Origin: Brachyhypopomus gauderio
Taxonomy: Eukaryota; Chordata; Actinopteri; Gymnotiformes; Hypopomidae
Reading direction: 5' to 3'
Length of the DNA: 64,000 bases
Assembly (NCBI RefSeq): GCF_052324685.1
Contig: NC_135220.1
Span: forward strand, 23,912,823-23,976,822
The translations under genes were made by a program, and so were the position numbers. This document shows positions 37,765 through 53,655 of the stretch, one piece after another. The notes beneath the pieces are model-generated. The model ran no database searches. It saw nothing but the letters and a program-made list of their open reading frames with translations, and was not told where the DNA came from. Every line of letters starts with the position of its first letter. Within the stretch, counting starts at the first letter, position 1.

Positions 37765-37849
37765 CCTTTTTCTTGTTGAAAACAACTTGCCATCAATGTC
37801 CCCATCAATGTGGATTATCAAAAAGCAAACAGCTTCATCTCACCAAATG

Positions 37850-37855
37850 TTTATT
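37850..37855 (-). terminator. Candidate smad4 distal poly(A) signal
   Basis: TTTATT on the plus strand reads AATAAA on the minus strand. It would give smad4 a 3' UTR of about 2.1 kb. A proximal alternative lies at 38917-38922. Confidence 0.4.
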
Positions 37856-39930
37856 GCGCTTGTGCAGACTTGTTTTAAAACACCCGGACTGTGATAATCA
37901 CAACTATCAGTACGGTAGTCTTTTGAAAAGTAGCCAAAGACAATTCTTAAGCATGTTATTTTAACCTCAGTTGAGGTGCCTTAACCGCATGTTAGTCGAG
38001 CCTCATTTACTGGCGCACCCCTGGGCTCGGGACATTTTAGTATCAGTAAAGCGCAGAAAGTATGATACTGGGGAGTTTAATGAATATGTAATGATCCCCA
38101 AAAAACAGACATGACTCAATTGAAATATTTGAGGCTGTTCATTAATTGTTAAAACTGATCTATCAGAAAGAACAAAGATCAAGTTCGTGTGTTGCTATTT
38201 AAATTTAATTTACTACCCATAAAACAGTTCTGATTTTTCAGACTGCGTATAATAAAAGTAGCAAAGAGGAAAGCAAGTCGGCGGTGATCCGTGCTCGAGC
38301 ACAGACCCTGCTGAAAGGATTGTCTAAACACTTAGCGTCCGATTCCTCAGTCAGCGTGTAGCTAAAGCAGGAGAACACTGCCACGAGTTCTGGGTAATAC
38401 CGATGTTCTTCTCCCTATATTTTCATATGGCTTTCAGTGTTCACAGAAACAAGTGCCCGTGCTCCCGTTCAAACCTCATCGGTACATAAGTGGAATTTAT
38501 TTCATCTTTCGTCGAGAACCCTGAACTTCCTACAGTGCCAGAGAATGAAGTTACGCTATGAAACTGACCGTTTCCCCTTATTGCGATATCTTTGTAGTCT
38601 TCCTCAAAGGAATCAAGTTCATACGAGACTGGGGAAGCAACACGGGCCCTTAGAAGTGCAGTTACACAGTACATTTTGGGTAAGACATTTTTAACAAACA
38701 TGTATGGAGGGAGAACAGCTGGAGATGAAGGCGGCAAAGTGTTAATGCGTCTGCGCCACATCTCCAGGTCTCTCGTCAGAGGTAAGGCCTGGTTACACTA
38801 ACACCAATAGGCTGATTTCATCACCATGTAAAAAGATGGAGATGGGGTGTTGATAAAGTGCTAGAATAAGAGGGAATTGCATTTAACTACAAGAAAAACT
38901 ATTTTGAAGGTTTTTCTTTATTGCCTATCCAGCTGAGGTTGAACTTGCCTTGCCGTAAGCACTGTACATCTTAAAGATGAGTCATGAAGATTCCTCATCA
39001 AATCAAGCCCTTTCCTTATCCCTGCACAAGGAGTTTGTCAGTTTATGCATCCAGCACTAGCCAATGATGCAGAAACCATTTAAAGTCTGTCACCTGGTCC
39101 AAAATTTAAATGCTACATGATTTGTGAGATGAGCTAGAGGCTTGCCTGGTTTGTAACTCGTTCCTACTGAGCAAACGTTTAAACCATTTGTGCAGACTTC
39201 GGCAAAACAGGACTTCAAAAATTACAGCCATATACAGTCTGAAACTGCAGATGGCTTTAAAATACATGACCATCACAGGCCTAGTTCCAGCACAGGTGAT
39301 TATAGTAATACGCAGATCAGTAACTTTATGGCTGACTAATGTCATTATTATAATTCATAAAATACTTGCCTGAAAAGAACTGATTATCATCTGATGGCTT
39401 AAACTTGTCCCTGAATACTAGAGGGGGAATAAAAAACAAAGTTCCACACCACGGAGTGTGACCACCTGAACGAACATTCAGAAGAACCAGCGGACAGAAA
39501 CGGCACCGCTTAGAGTCATAATTAGGCAAAACGTCTGCGCGTGAAGACTTGAATAAACGTTTAAACCACAAACTGCTGCATCACACCACGTTTCAGGCTC
39601 GGTGTTTGCCATGTTGTTTTAGGCTCCTTCCCACACGTCAATAATAATGTAGGAACCTCAAATAGGGGGGAAACTATATGAAGCCAGCGACCTCCTACGA
39701 TTAAGCGTGGGTCTTAACGAGGGCGGCCACTTTCACCTCACCTTTGAGGTTTCACAGGGTGATACTGCTGAGCTCTGTACACCTACATCCGTCGCATTAA
39801 ACTGTGAATGCGCTGGACTGGGTGAAGATTTGAAACGGGGGAAGAAAAAAAAAAACACACGAAAGGACAAACACGTGCTCTCAGTTCAGTGCCTGGATGT
39901 TGTAAGAGGGGGGGCAGGAGACTTGCCCCC
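37856..39930 (-). other. smad4: smad4 3' UTR region
   Basis: Sequence between the smad4 stop and its candidate poly(A) signals. No gene-like frame is supportable on either strand. Confidence 0.5.
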
Positions 39931-43220
<3,290 letters not shown>

Positions 43221-44030
43221 CTGAACTAAAAACATAACAGAATGCAAGTCAGCAATCTCTTTAACTTCGACGTCAACTAGCTGCAATTAACAAACTTACC
43301 GTTATCGAGATTTACCTTGCACCTTAAAAGATAAATACTAGCGCATATTAATGCAATAATAATGCATATTTTTGTGAAACTAAATAGCCACTCGAGGCGC
43401 TCACGGCGTTACATGCGGAGTCGCCAGTCACTTTTAACATTTATGAACGTCAAATTGACTTTCGTAGATAATTATACATCAGTACATGTAATATTATTAA
43501 TACACCGTAAACTGAACTTGTCGTTTAAGTAGGTAGGACGTGTTAAACGTCCTCACAACTTCACAAAAAAGCGAATGTTCCGTGTCTTTAGACTTAAAAT
43601 TATAAGTACTAAAACACTTTTTATACTAGTGTGGTTTTGTAAAGCCAAGCGAGGCAAAGTACATTGAAAACCAAACACACTCTCACAACTACCAGCGGAC
43701 TCCGTGGTCGTCTTACAGTAGCTAGAACATTATTTAACTATATTTACACAACTTACCCGGCTAGCTAGTTGCTGGCTTTGACATCCAGCAAGCGAACATA
43801 GTTTAATTTAGTCTAGTTTAGTTATGTGCGACCAATGTAGGTTAGTTAGCTACGCATCGGCTACGGTTAACTAGCTACCAACTACGGAAACTCTGGGCTG
43901 TGTAGCTAGCGACCAAACATCGACCACTCGGCTAACGCGAGCTGGCCGCTAGCTATAAAGTTATCACCACTGACATTTGTACAGACTCCGCAGCGTAGAC
44001 AGCGCAGTGCCCGAAGTACAGAAACGATAC
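43221..44030 (-). other. smad4 intron 1
   Basis: Sequence between the inferred non-coding exon 1 donor (GTGAG|GTATCG at 44031/44030) and the acceptor at 43221. The upstream half is rich in AGCTA words. Confidence 0.5.
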
Positions 44031-44175
44031 CTCACGATTCACTGTTGGGCGAACAAGTTAGGTGAGCGGCTAGGCAGACGTGGTATCTTGATAGCTGTGT
44101 TCACTCCAGTTCGCGTTAGCCCGTTAAAACCAACAGACTTAACTATGCTAAGCTAGGCTAAGCTAAGCTAACGAT
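43755..44175. repeat. AGCTA/GCTAGC-rich cluster at the smad4 5' end
   Basis: About ten AGCTA or TAGCT pentamers in 420 bp, including GCTAGCTAG and a short tandem AAGCTAAGCTAAG. The composition matches the cluster in rfx3 intron 1. Confidence 0.7.
44031..44110 (-). promoter_or_regulatory. smad4: Likely smad4 non-coding exon 1 and promoter edge
   Basis: A good donor (GTGAG|GTATCG, minus strand) ends a possible first exon at 44031. The sequence upstream to about 44700 is CpG-richer than its surroundings. The transcription start is not visible, so the outer limit is approximate. Confidence 0.4.
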
Positions 44176-46646
44176 GCGCTTTCTGGTTTTTTTCATCCGA
44201 GTTCCAACTTCCAACCGGAGTATCTGTTGCTAGACCGTAACGCGGAGATATCAGAGACCCTACGTGTGTCAAAACTACAGAGAAAGTAACTACCAAAACA
44301 TTCAAAATAACCATTTAACACAAATGTGTAAATAAGTAGTAGGCTGAACAAAAATAAACAATTTTTTAGTCCTGATGCACCATCTTACGCCCATAGACTG
44401 CTTTGATTTCGTAGCTAGCAATATGGCGAGTCGCGCATGGGCACGAAGCTACCCAGATGGAAGCGAAGACGACACACAACTACGGGGCTGCGAGAGTAAA
44501 GGCAGCCGACGGCCACTGGGGGGCGCCCGTGTGCCGTTGACGAGAACGCGCCTGCAACGCGACGATCCCGCGGTCCGCGCGCAATGTCTGTCGACGCGCT
44601 CGGTGCTCGTTATTAACTTTATAAGACCACCTGTCCCGTGACCTCTTTGAACATAACTGTAGCTACTTAGTCTACTGCACCCTGAAGTAAGTGATGCCAC
44701 CGTAGTCCTGAAGAAAAAAACATATAAACATTTGCGTTTAAAAAAACATTAGCGTTGTATTGGTGTCATTCAGATTTCGTAGACATAGTGTAATCGCATA
44801 GATGTTTGCTTGAATGGTGGTTTATATTTAAACTCAGGCATTTGTATTAAAATATTCATATTGGAAAATCATTTCGAAACTGCTATGTAACCTCAGCGTT
44901 CGAGATAGCCTATCTTAAATCGTTTTATTACATGGGTGGACACGTTCTGCGTAGCAGCAGGCCAATTAATGTTTGGTAAAGTAATTCCGCAAGGGCTCAT
45001 TCGTCGAATTCGCCATGTTCAATTGAAACTGAGTGGTCTGAATCTAAAGGATAGGGATTATAACAGGAGAGAAAGGACTGACTACATAAAACCACAGATC
45101 ATGCCTGTGTTTTTATTTCTCAGAATGAAGCTGAACCTTTCTCCATATTTCCAGGGCTGGTTTCGCTGATATCACACATCAGCTTAAGAGCATCAAACAT
45201 TTAGTGAATTTAGGATTAAGGGTTATCAACATAATACTATGGGAAAGGCATAAAGTTCATGATAGTTATTAGTTCGAGGAGAAATGCGTTTATTTGATAT
45301 TTAAAGAAAGATTTCCTATGTAGGCCTGTATTCGTTCCAACAATCTTTAACAAACCTTTAACATACTTTAGACTCATAACTAAAAAGAAGGGGTCAGAAC
45401 ATTAGGTCATCCACACTACAGCACCTTATTAAATGCCTTATTCGTGAGTGTCAGCTCTAGCACATTGAACACGTGGAGTGGGATAACTGGAGAAAGGGAG
45501 AGTAAGGCAGGGCATTTGTAGGACGTCGATGAAGGGAAGCGGGAACGTCAGCGAACTGACCACGGGAGCTCAGGAATCTGTCGGCTCCCCCCCGCGGAAC
45601 CCCACTTGGAATGAGGTCTCATCCTGAGTGATGGCCTGCAAGCTTCCCAGCTCTGACACCTCCTTATCACGGCTGTGTGGAAGAGAGTGCGACAGAGGCT
45701 CGTCTGGCATGCGGCGATTAGTAACCACGGCGATCCCGGGCATTTTACGCCCAATCACAGGAAGCGGGGAAATACGAGAGCATCGTTTCGTTTTTATTCT
45801 CTGCGTCGTGCAGGTGCACTTTTTGTGAAACCGCGTCAGGTTTTCAATCTCACTTGCAGATCATTTCTAACAGCAAGAGAAATAATAAAATTAGGTAGAA
45901 TGCAATGGAACTTTAACTCTCAAGATACCAAAGACAACCAATTTGTTTAGTTGTTTGATCATTTCTTGATGATCCATGAAGTTTTTTTCCCATAAGGCAG
46001 CTCAAGAAATTTTGTTATAGGTATGCGTGAACTTGGAGGTTAATAATTCTATAACTCCAGATGAAAACACTTCATCGTGTTCTTGGTAATTTGAGTAATA
46101 AAGTGGTTATTTCAATCTGGGTTTCCAGGTGTGTTTTAATCAAGCTGTCAATCCAGAAGGACCCATGATAAAAACTCCCTAAGTGCTTATTACGATGTAC
46201 ATTTATGGTCAGAAGCATGCAGCATGGTCAGAACATTGGGCCCGAGCTTAAGATGGAATCTAGCTGGTAATCACTGTATTTGAAGGATGCTGGTATCTTG
46301 AGGTTTTTTTTTTACTGAGGGATTTTTTTCTTCATTGCATGTACTTAATAAAATCCAAATGACCACCTCTTTTGTTGAATGATCTCCGGTTAGCATTCTG
46401 TTCATGTCATGACAGGTTGGTGTCCTGGGATATTTATACAGCAGCAGGCTACTGTCCTACTAACAGTGTTTTTTTATCATTTCTATGTAGAGTTGCTAGA
46501 TCATTCGTTAATTATCACACAAATGCAGTGTTAATTATCACGGTGCGATGACCTGTTAATACATCTCGTTCACTTAATCTTGTCCTTTTTCACAGTGGCT
46601 GATTCAGGAGAGTTTGTTGTTATCTTTCATGCCTCTTCAGTTCTAA
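44111..46646. other. smad4 upstream region and bmp10 3' flank
   Basis: A GC-rich patch at 44400-44640 contains an open frame (44375-44641) that resembles no family I know and probably reflects CpG-rich promoter sequence. The remainder is AT-rich. The bmp10 3' UTR must lie at the right edge, but I could not choose a single poly(A) signal. Confidence 0.5.
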
Positions 46647-48459
46647 CTATGTACAACCACATTCTGCTACCACCATACCCTCATATCTCTGCTGGAAAAT
46701 AACGTGGCCGTTCTCATTTTCATACAGGAGAGAGATTGGGTCCAGTTTGGTTGGCACACAGCAGGCTTGTGAGACCTTCTTGGGGCTTTTCAGATTGACC
46801 AGCGTCTGGATTATAGCATGCTGGGTGGGTTTGTGTTGTGAGGTTAGTGGGTAACTGCATGATCCATGACACATGTACGCTTCAAAACCTGCTGGGGCCA
46901 AGATCCACGAGTCCCAGCCAATGTCCTTAAAATCCACATAGAGAGAAGTCCTCTTGCAGTGGTCTTCTTTGGCATTGCGGCGGGTTCTGGGGGCGTTATC
47001 GTAGAGTATATTGGAACGCGTTTGCATTAGAAGGTGCTCGTTCTGTTGTTTCTCGCCGTCTTCGCTTTCAACTTCTTCGAGTCCATTGATATTTTGCAGG
47101 CCAATATTCCCTCCTGCGATTACCCGCCCTGGCATGTCCTTGTGATTTTCACGGCGATTATCACTCTCTTTATCGGAAAACACAATTAGCACCGGTTCGT
47201 GCTTTCCTTTTGGGTTCCTGTCAATGTCCAGGCTGGTTAAAATCAACCCACTTTGTTCTTCTTCATCTGGCAGCTGACTCTCGGTAGCGGCACTATTCAC
47301 GTTCTCGACATGCAGCTGTAGCCAGTGGCTTGTGGTCTTCGACTTCCTCCAGCGCCGAACGACATCCGTCACATCGAACACCTCCCACCTGCTCTCTCTG
47401 CTGTGGCCGTGTCTCCCCACCAGCTCCTGCATTCCAACCAGATTATTCTCGCCACTCTCGCCCTCCACACCCTCAGATCTCTGCCACGGTGGAGAACCGT
47501 CTTCACCTAGAATCTCAAAAATGGTCATTTTCCAGTCCACGCCGTTGTGGTGATGAGGATCCCGATGGACCAGCAGGTAGAGGCGGATCTCAGCGGCCAC
47601 AATGTGTTCACGGTCAGGGACAGAGACGTTGAACATGAGGGGATGTGTCCTTACACCTCTGCTTGTCACACTGGGGGGGGATGAGTCTGTAAATCAAATA
47701 TCAACAATTCTATATGAGATAAATTAGAATATGATGTATGTCTAATTAGGCTAGAGTTCAACTATGCTAAATCATGATCTGTTCACCTAGAGATAGTGCT
47801 GCATGCAGTTGTGACAGAAAAAATGTATGGCCTTTAATGTTTAATTAAATATTCAGTTATTACTTATAAAGTGGTTTTGTCAAATAAATACCTCCTAAAA
47901 CATTTAACAATCTTATAATGTTACTAGATTATATATGTTGCATTAGTTGACCCATTTATTCCAAATCATACAGTGTCTTTTTATACCATGTGGTGTAAAG
48001 AGATTTGAAAATAATCATCAAACCATCAACATGAAGTGCACGGAAAAGACAAATGGTGATGTCACATAAACACAATGGAGAAATGTTAATACCTTCGTTC
48101 TTGAAGCTGCGTGCAATATTGGCTGCGGGCATGTTGGTGCGGTCGTTGGCGTACTGGTTGCCGTACTGGTTGTACAATTCTAGCATGTATTCTGGTGGCT
48201 CAGCGTGTGTGCGAGGCCGTGTCTGTAGCCCTTGGTCAGTCAAATTCAACATGTAGAGGAAGTGTCCCAGCAAGGCCTGGACATCCCTGTGATCCTCCTG
48301 CTTCAGCGTAGACAAATCCATTGCACCGACCGCTCTGGAAAATGACGAGGACTCCTGGAGGGATGGAATCGGACTCGCCTGACCTCGGCGCGGCTGCAGC
48401 AAGATACAGAGGATTATGGTCCGAACGTAACCAAGTGTGGACAGTTCTACAACAGCCAT
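46647..48459 (-). CDS. bmp10: BMP10-type secreted ligand precursor
   Basis: Two exons, 48459-48093 and 47686-46647, join in phase 1 (KNE|DSSPP) to 468 aa (human BMP10 is 424). The signal peptide is at about residues 1-29, with SPIPSLQ after the likely cleavage point, like human SPIMNLE. The propeptide has PPEYMLELYN and RSFKNE, both diagnostic of BMP10. A furin site, PRTRR, precedes the 109-aa mature domain at about residues 360-468 (plus-strand 46650-46976), which has seven cysteines and ends CGCT. The segment IGWDSWILAPAGFEAY is BMP9/BMP10 type. BMP10 signals through ALK1 in endothelium and heart. An extra NQYG/NQYA repeat and a longer acidic propeptide account for the extra length. Fish have more than one bmp10 gene, so this could be the bmp10-like paralogue. 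Confidence 0.95.
47687..48092 (-). other. bmp10 intron
   Basis: Donor GTATTA and acceptor GATTTACAG on the minus strand; AT-rich with nothing else notable. The single intron position between the two propeptide halves matches the two-exon structure of BMP10. Confidence 0.9.
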
Positions 48460-51400
48460 CGGTTGAGATCAAACCTTCTCGGCCAACGTATGAAGGAGGA
48501 TTGTGGAGATAGAACTAAACAGTACTGGACTCCAGGCGCCTGTGGTAGTCGTGTGAAAGTGCCCCTCGATTTCTCACCCTTGGGGCAGGCAGATTGATGC
48601 GAGTGTGGTGGTGAGGTGTGTGGGGGGAGGGAGGGGGGTGTGGGTGATTGATGTGGGGGTGGTGGTAGGGTAGAGGGTATGGGTGTGAGAGGAACAAACT
48701 GCCATGTCCTTGTTGATCTTGTGATCCAGCACAGAGGGCAGGACTATGCTGTCAACCTCGTTGTGCTGACAAGTCTGGAGATGTTGCCACTCGGCTAGTC
48801 CCTGGCCCTCTTGTCGTGTGCCTGGTGACAGCCATGGAGTATACCATTCATCCTGTATCTTCTTTCCATGCATGCCTTGCTCTGTGACTTTCAGTTCATT
48901 GAGATCCCACCAGAAAAGGACCAGCTAACAAACCATTTAGTTGAGATTCACATGGGTTTCTCTCTCTGTCTTCCATATTGTCAATCATAAAATACATTTA
49001 TGTGGTGTTGAGATTTGTCTTATATCCATATCAATAGAGTTAGCTGCCCCTTGATTTCTATTGTAGAGCCTTGGGACTGATATGTAAAGAGGCATACATT
49101 ATGTAATTTCTTGTGGCTGTGCTTCAGAATGTCCACAAGGGGGCAGAACATTGGTTGGCAATACAGAGCATAATTATGCGTGCATGTACTTTGTACAGCG
49201 TATGACTCTAAAAATGTTTGAATAGATGTTCTTACTGTGTGCTATTCATCACCTCATCATCATTATTCAAATGAGCGGATGTGAATATGGCTGGAGTATT
49301 ACAAGACTTACACATTAAATTCTATTCAGTACCTTTCTTGGTACCTTTCTTTGTTTTGGTTAAGTAGACAGTGATGTCCGACTACTTCATAACACACAAC
49401 ACAAACAAAAAAAAAAAAAGTTTGCAAACAGAATAATGAAAAATGTAAAAGCAATCACGAGGCACGCAGAAACCGGATACCGGAAAACAAGCAACAGCAG
49501 CAAACTTCAGAACCTCTGCTGACAGCACTATAGTGGCACATCACACAATCACTTATCCGCAAAGAATGACAGTAGCTCTGAGCAGCAAGAGCACTGGAGC
49601 GTCAGAATAAATAAAGTAGAAACTTGGGAGAAAGATTCCCATTCTAAATCCCTATTTTTCCGACTGTGTACTGTGATAATGACAGATTCATCTGAAAAAA
49701 TTGAGAGGACGCCGAGGAAGAAGATGGTGCGTTCACATCCTCACCCTCTCCTTCGCTAACAATAGTCTCCTATTATCTGTGAATTCTGGTTCAAGCAATG
49801 AACACGGCACTTCATATGCGTCATGTACTTTTTTTGTTATTCTGTAGCCTGCGTTTGGCTTTGCATTTAACAAGTTACATATATACAAAATGAGAACTTT
49901 AACCAATGAAATTTTATATTGGGAACGTAACAGGATGGGAGTATATATTTTTTTGTGATCAGTTATGGTTGGAATGATACGTTGGCCTCATTATATATCC
50001 CAATTTTTTGCTGAGCCTGACGGGGCAGGAGGTCCTGCAGTCAACGCGAAGAGCCATTCAAAGACCCCACTCCAAGACTACAAACCACCGCGCGCTGAAA
50101 ATCACGGTTCAGGCGCAGATAAGGTGATGATTTGAATGTCAACAAACAAAAATACATTCTGACATGCCTGCCATTTGTTTCGTTTTTTTTCCTCACAGGA
50201 ACACAACCATGCTATTAACCACACTGCCGGTTCATTCTGCACCTGCACGACCGCTGTTATTATATTGTCAATTTGTCAGCCATAGAAAAATTTGACATGC
50301 AGACTCGGCAGATTCTTCACTCACAGCAAATGTACACTTTTACCATCAGGTAATTGTTGCTGTTTGATCTAAGCAACCACATGATTAAAGCTGTTGGAAT
50401 TTATCAGAGTAAAGTAGCTTGGGCTTGCTGAATCCAGTGTGTACCGCTGTTTTTTTTTTTAGAAAACTGTAGACCACTCTATACGCACTGTACGTAAATT
50501 GAACAAGATATACACTTAAATATGTTCAGCACAGGTTTATTAAGGTGTGAAATGACACCAGAAGGCCAGACCACAGCATTAGTTCATATTTACTTCTTAT
50601 ATGCGAACAATTAAATACCACATAGTAACTAAAGCAGAGAGTCACATAACTAATCGGCCACAGCATATCCCTCAACTACATGTTTATCTCAGCATTAGCA
50701 GGAAAAAAGGATAAAAGTCAGATGTGATTGAATTTCAGAGGTGGATAATAAATATAGCCCAAGACATATCCATGTTCCTTAAAAACTAAGTAAAAGCAGA
50801 CTCTTCAAAAGTTTATTTTTTCATTACTTTTCTTTCCTTTTACTTCATGGCGGTTCCTCCCTACATGCCGCCCTGTCTTTTAAAGTGGCAAAGGAGAAAT
50901 GAACAATTTTCCCTCTGCAGAGTGTTAGAGCAGTTAGTATAGTCGGTGGCAGCAGGCAGTGTCCTGCCAGACGAGCGGTGGCATGGTGAAGCAGTACCAT
51001 TGATCATTTGCGCAGAGGAAGTCTTCAGTAAATGGCAGCCACCTGTCTGTCAGCCCTACAGGGACAATGCATGGGACAATACGCTGTTCTATGACAATGA
51101 CAAGAGCAGATTATCTCCACCTGGGGGCAATCTTAGCTGACAGCAATTTAGACAGATATGACAAAAAGGACTCTAAAGAAATTCACCATATTAGAAGTAA
51201 ACAAGATAACAGAACAAGATGCTTCACCTACAGATTCTTGTTTGTGAGTGACAATTTCTGTTTTAATAAAAAACATCTTACAGACTTCACTTTTTCTCAA
51301 ATATTGCATTACATATATTACATTTAAAAGTTACAAGATTCAAGACAAACTACAAAAATGAAATTTCTAAGATTAATCAATGCTTTGACATTTCAAAACA

Positions 51401-53335
51401 TTTTGCCAACACACCATGGCAACATCCAGTTTCCCAAGCATGTTTCCAATTTCTCAAACATATTAACTAATAAAAATAAAAATGATGTTGTTACATCACA
51501 TTGAAATATAAAAGCCAAATCCTGCAACACATCACTGGTATTCACAATGGCGAAACAAACCAGTAAATCAAGAGGATTTTTTTGTATGCAGCCATGCAGT
51601 TTACATGTGCATAAACATGAGGAAACACATTTACGTACATATTAGACAATGATAATATAGGCCTTGGAGTTATTAGAGGAACCACAGAGCTTGGGAGTTT
51701 ATGAACAGATTAACAAGTCACGGACACAGCTCCGGACCCTTCCCTGTGGGCGTGTCGTTATGTCGTCTGCATGCAGTTATGTCCATGTATGTACTTCCGT
51801 GGGTGTGGGTTGTCTGTGAGCGTGTTCGTAGTCGCACCTGTGCCTTGTCTCGAGATCGCGAGGGTTTGTGTTAATCACCTATTTAATGTGCGTTCGCGCA
51901 AGGTCTTGTGCTCGTCTTTGTCTAAAGTTTCGTGTCTGTGTGAGCGTGGTTGTCTGGCTTGGCCTCCACACGGAGCTTCACGTGTTCTTTGTGTTCATTA
52001 AAACGTTTCATGTTACACTGTTCGACACTCGTCGTGTCGACACACCTCCTTCCAGCGTCACAGCTTCTTGCATCTGTCTGGCTACACCTATAGCACCAAT
52101 TCAGTCAGTGACAAATATGCAATGTTTTTGACATTATTAGTAATCTACACTAATATCTATACTAATCTACACTAATATATTGGTACTAGGACTCCAATAT
52201 GGTACAAAAATATCTCTAATTGTCCTCATTCCAATGTGCTAGATGTTATTTTCCCATTCTGTTCTGTCTCCCTGATTTCTGCCTGTTGCTATGGTGAGTC
52301 TTTTTAAAACCCACAAGGATTAATACAGAGCATTTTCCTAAAGCACAACTGCTGGATTCTGGTTCTTCTTCTGTGTCAGGGTGGTTGGATGCAGTTTCTA
52401 AGTTAGAAGAAACTGAGCAGCACCTGAACGGACCTTTACAAAGAATCCAGTGGAGGAAGGAAATGAAAAGCAGAGGTGGCATCACACCTCCAAAGTCAAA
52501 GCTCATGTTATTCAAATCTGTTATAATGTCCCAGTTATAGTAGATTGAAACTGTTTAAATTTTTAGACATCGAAGCTCTATAATCTTCTGTTTCTCTGAT
52601 TTACAAAGAAATCTTCACTGTCTGTAGTACAAAGCTATGACACTGAGCCCTACAGATCTTGAAATGTTCAAAATTGCTGTGTATCATTTTTCTATTAGCC
52701 ATATTAGTATAAATTCAAAGTACACACATTAACCAGTACATTACACATTACAATAAACTTTCAATTACAAAGGGTACACATAAAATGAACAATTATCTTT
52801 TTTAAAATACATACCGCTTTCACAGGTGCTAAAAATAATAAATGAACTTCACAAAAAAAAAAAAAAAAACTCAACAGATTACGTAGCTTCATTCTGTCCT
52901 TGTCTGATAAAATAAATAAACATCTGGGTCTATAGTACTGACAAACAATAGCATTCTTTCAGCATTGTGTGTACAGTAATGAAGTAAGTATTTGAATTAA
53001 GCATTTCTCATGATGAACAATGTCATAGCAATGGCATAGTTTCTATTGCTCGCTTCACTATTATGCTAACAGATATGCTAACAGATACAACTGCTAGCTA
53101 GCGTCTGCAAACAACATTAAATACTATCTTAGGGAACATCTGCATCATTATGGCACCATCTTCATAGTGGTACAGTAACAGCTTTCGCAGGCTGACGTAG
53201 CAGCACAGCACCACACCGGCGACACAGCCTGGTTCTTCCACGACCCCACTGGCCGTCCTTGGCTAAGAATGAAGTCATGGAGCAGAAGACAGCAGCCACA
53301 GGAGTCAACAAGTCACCTAACAGCCCCTAGGCAGC
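48460..53335. other. Intergenic region upstream of bmp10
   Basis: No gene is supportable. It begins with the bmp10 upstream sequence, which includes a GGTG-rich patch near 48600-48680. It also contains poly-A runs near 49406 and 52852 and a possible LTR at about 51750-52070. Confidence 0.55.
51750..52070 (+). mobile_element. Possible solo or 5' LTR of a Gypsy-type element
   Basis: Unlike its AT-rich surroundings, this stretch is G/T-rich, with TATTTAATG followed downstream by ATTAAAACGTTT, a layout reminiscent of fish Ty3/Gypsy LTRs. It is on the same strand as the decayed pol fragment starting near 53.3 kb. I found no clean TG...CA ends or target duplication. Confidence 0.3.
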
Positions 53336-53655
53336 ACAGATGGTCCTGGTGAAGATAAAGAAAAACAGCTGGCGCTTCTGCAAGCTGTTGGTGGCTCAAT
53401 GCTGTTACAAAGCCCAACTTATACTGCATCCGTGATGATTTGGATCAGCTCACAGGATCTACGGAATGGATTTTGGCACTTACTCCAGGCACCAGAGAGA
53501 TGACAGCGTTTGTGCTAGGCAAAGGGCTACGGCAGTTCACACTGATGGTCTTTGGACTGCAGTTCAAGCATTTGATGGCAGGAGTGCCTGGAGGCATCCC
53601 AAAAGATCAATGCGTTATCTGCGTTTTCGTGATACGCTCCCAAGTTTGGGACCCG

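Larger units (their letters stand above)
33867..37785 (+). other. rfx3: rfx3 3' UTR
   Basis: No frame of note follows the rfx3 stop. The stretch contains a CA run (34038-34059), a C-rich tract (37384-37411), an internal AATAAA near 37301 and a final AATAAA at 37759-37764. Two similar near-palindromes built on CTACATATACAGTA lie near 34597 and 37435. A 3' UTR of about 3.9 kb is an inference from the poly(A) signals; shorter forms are possible. Confidence 0.6.

Noticed and set aside
44375-44641. Arg-rich open frame upstream of smad4
   Set aside because: GC-rich promoter-like DNA gives long frames by chance; no recognisable protein features or splice partner.
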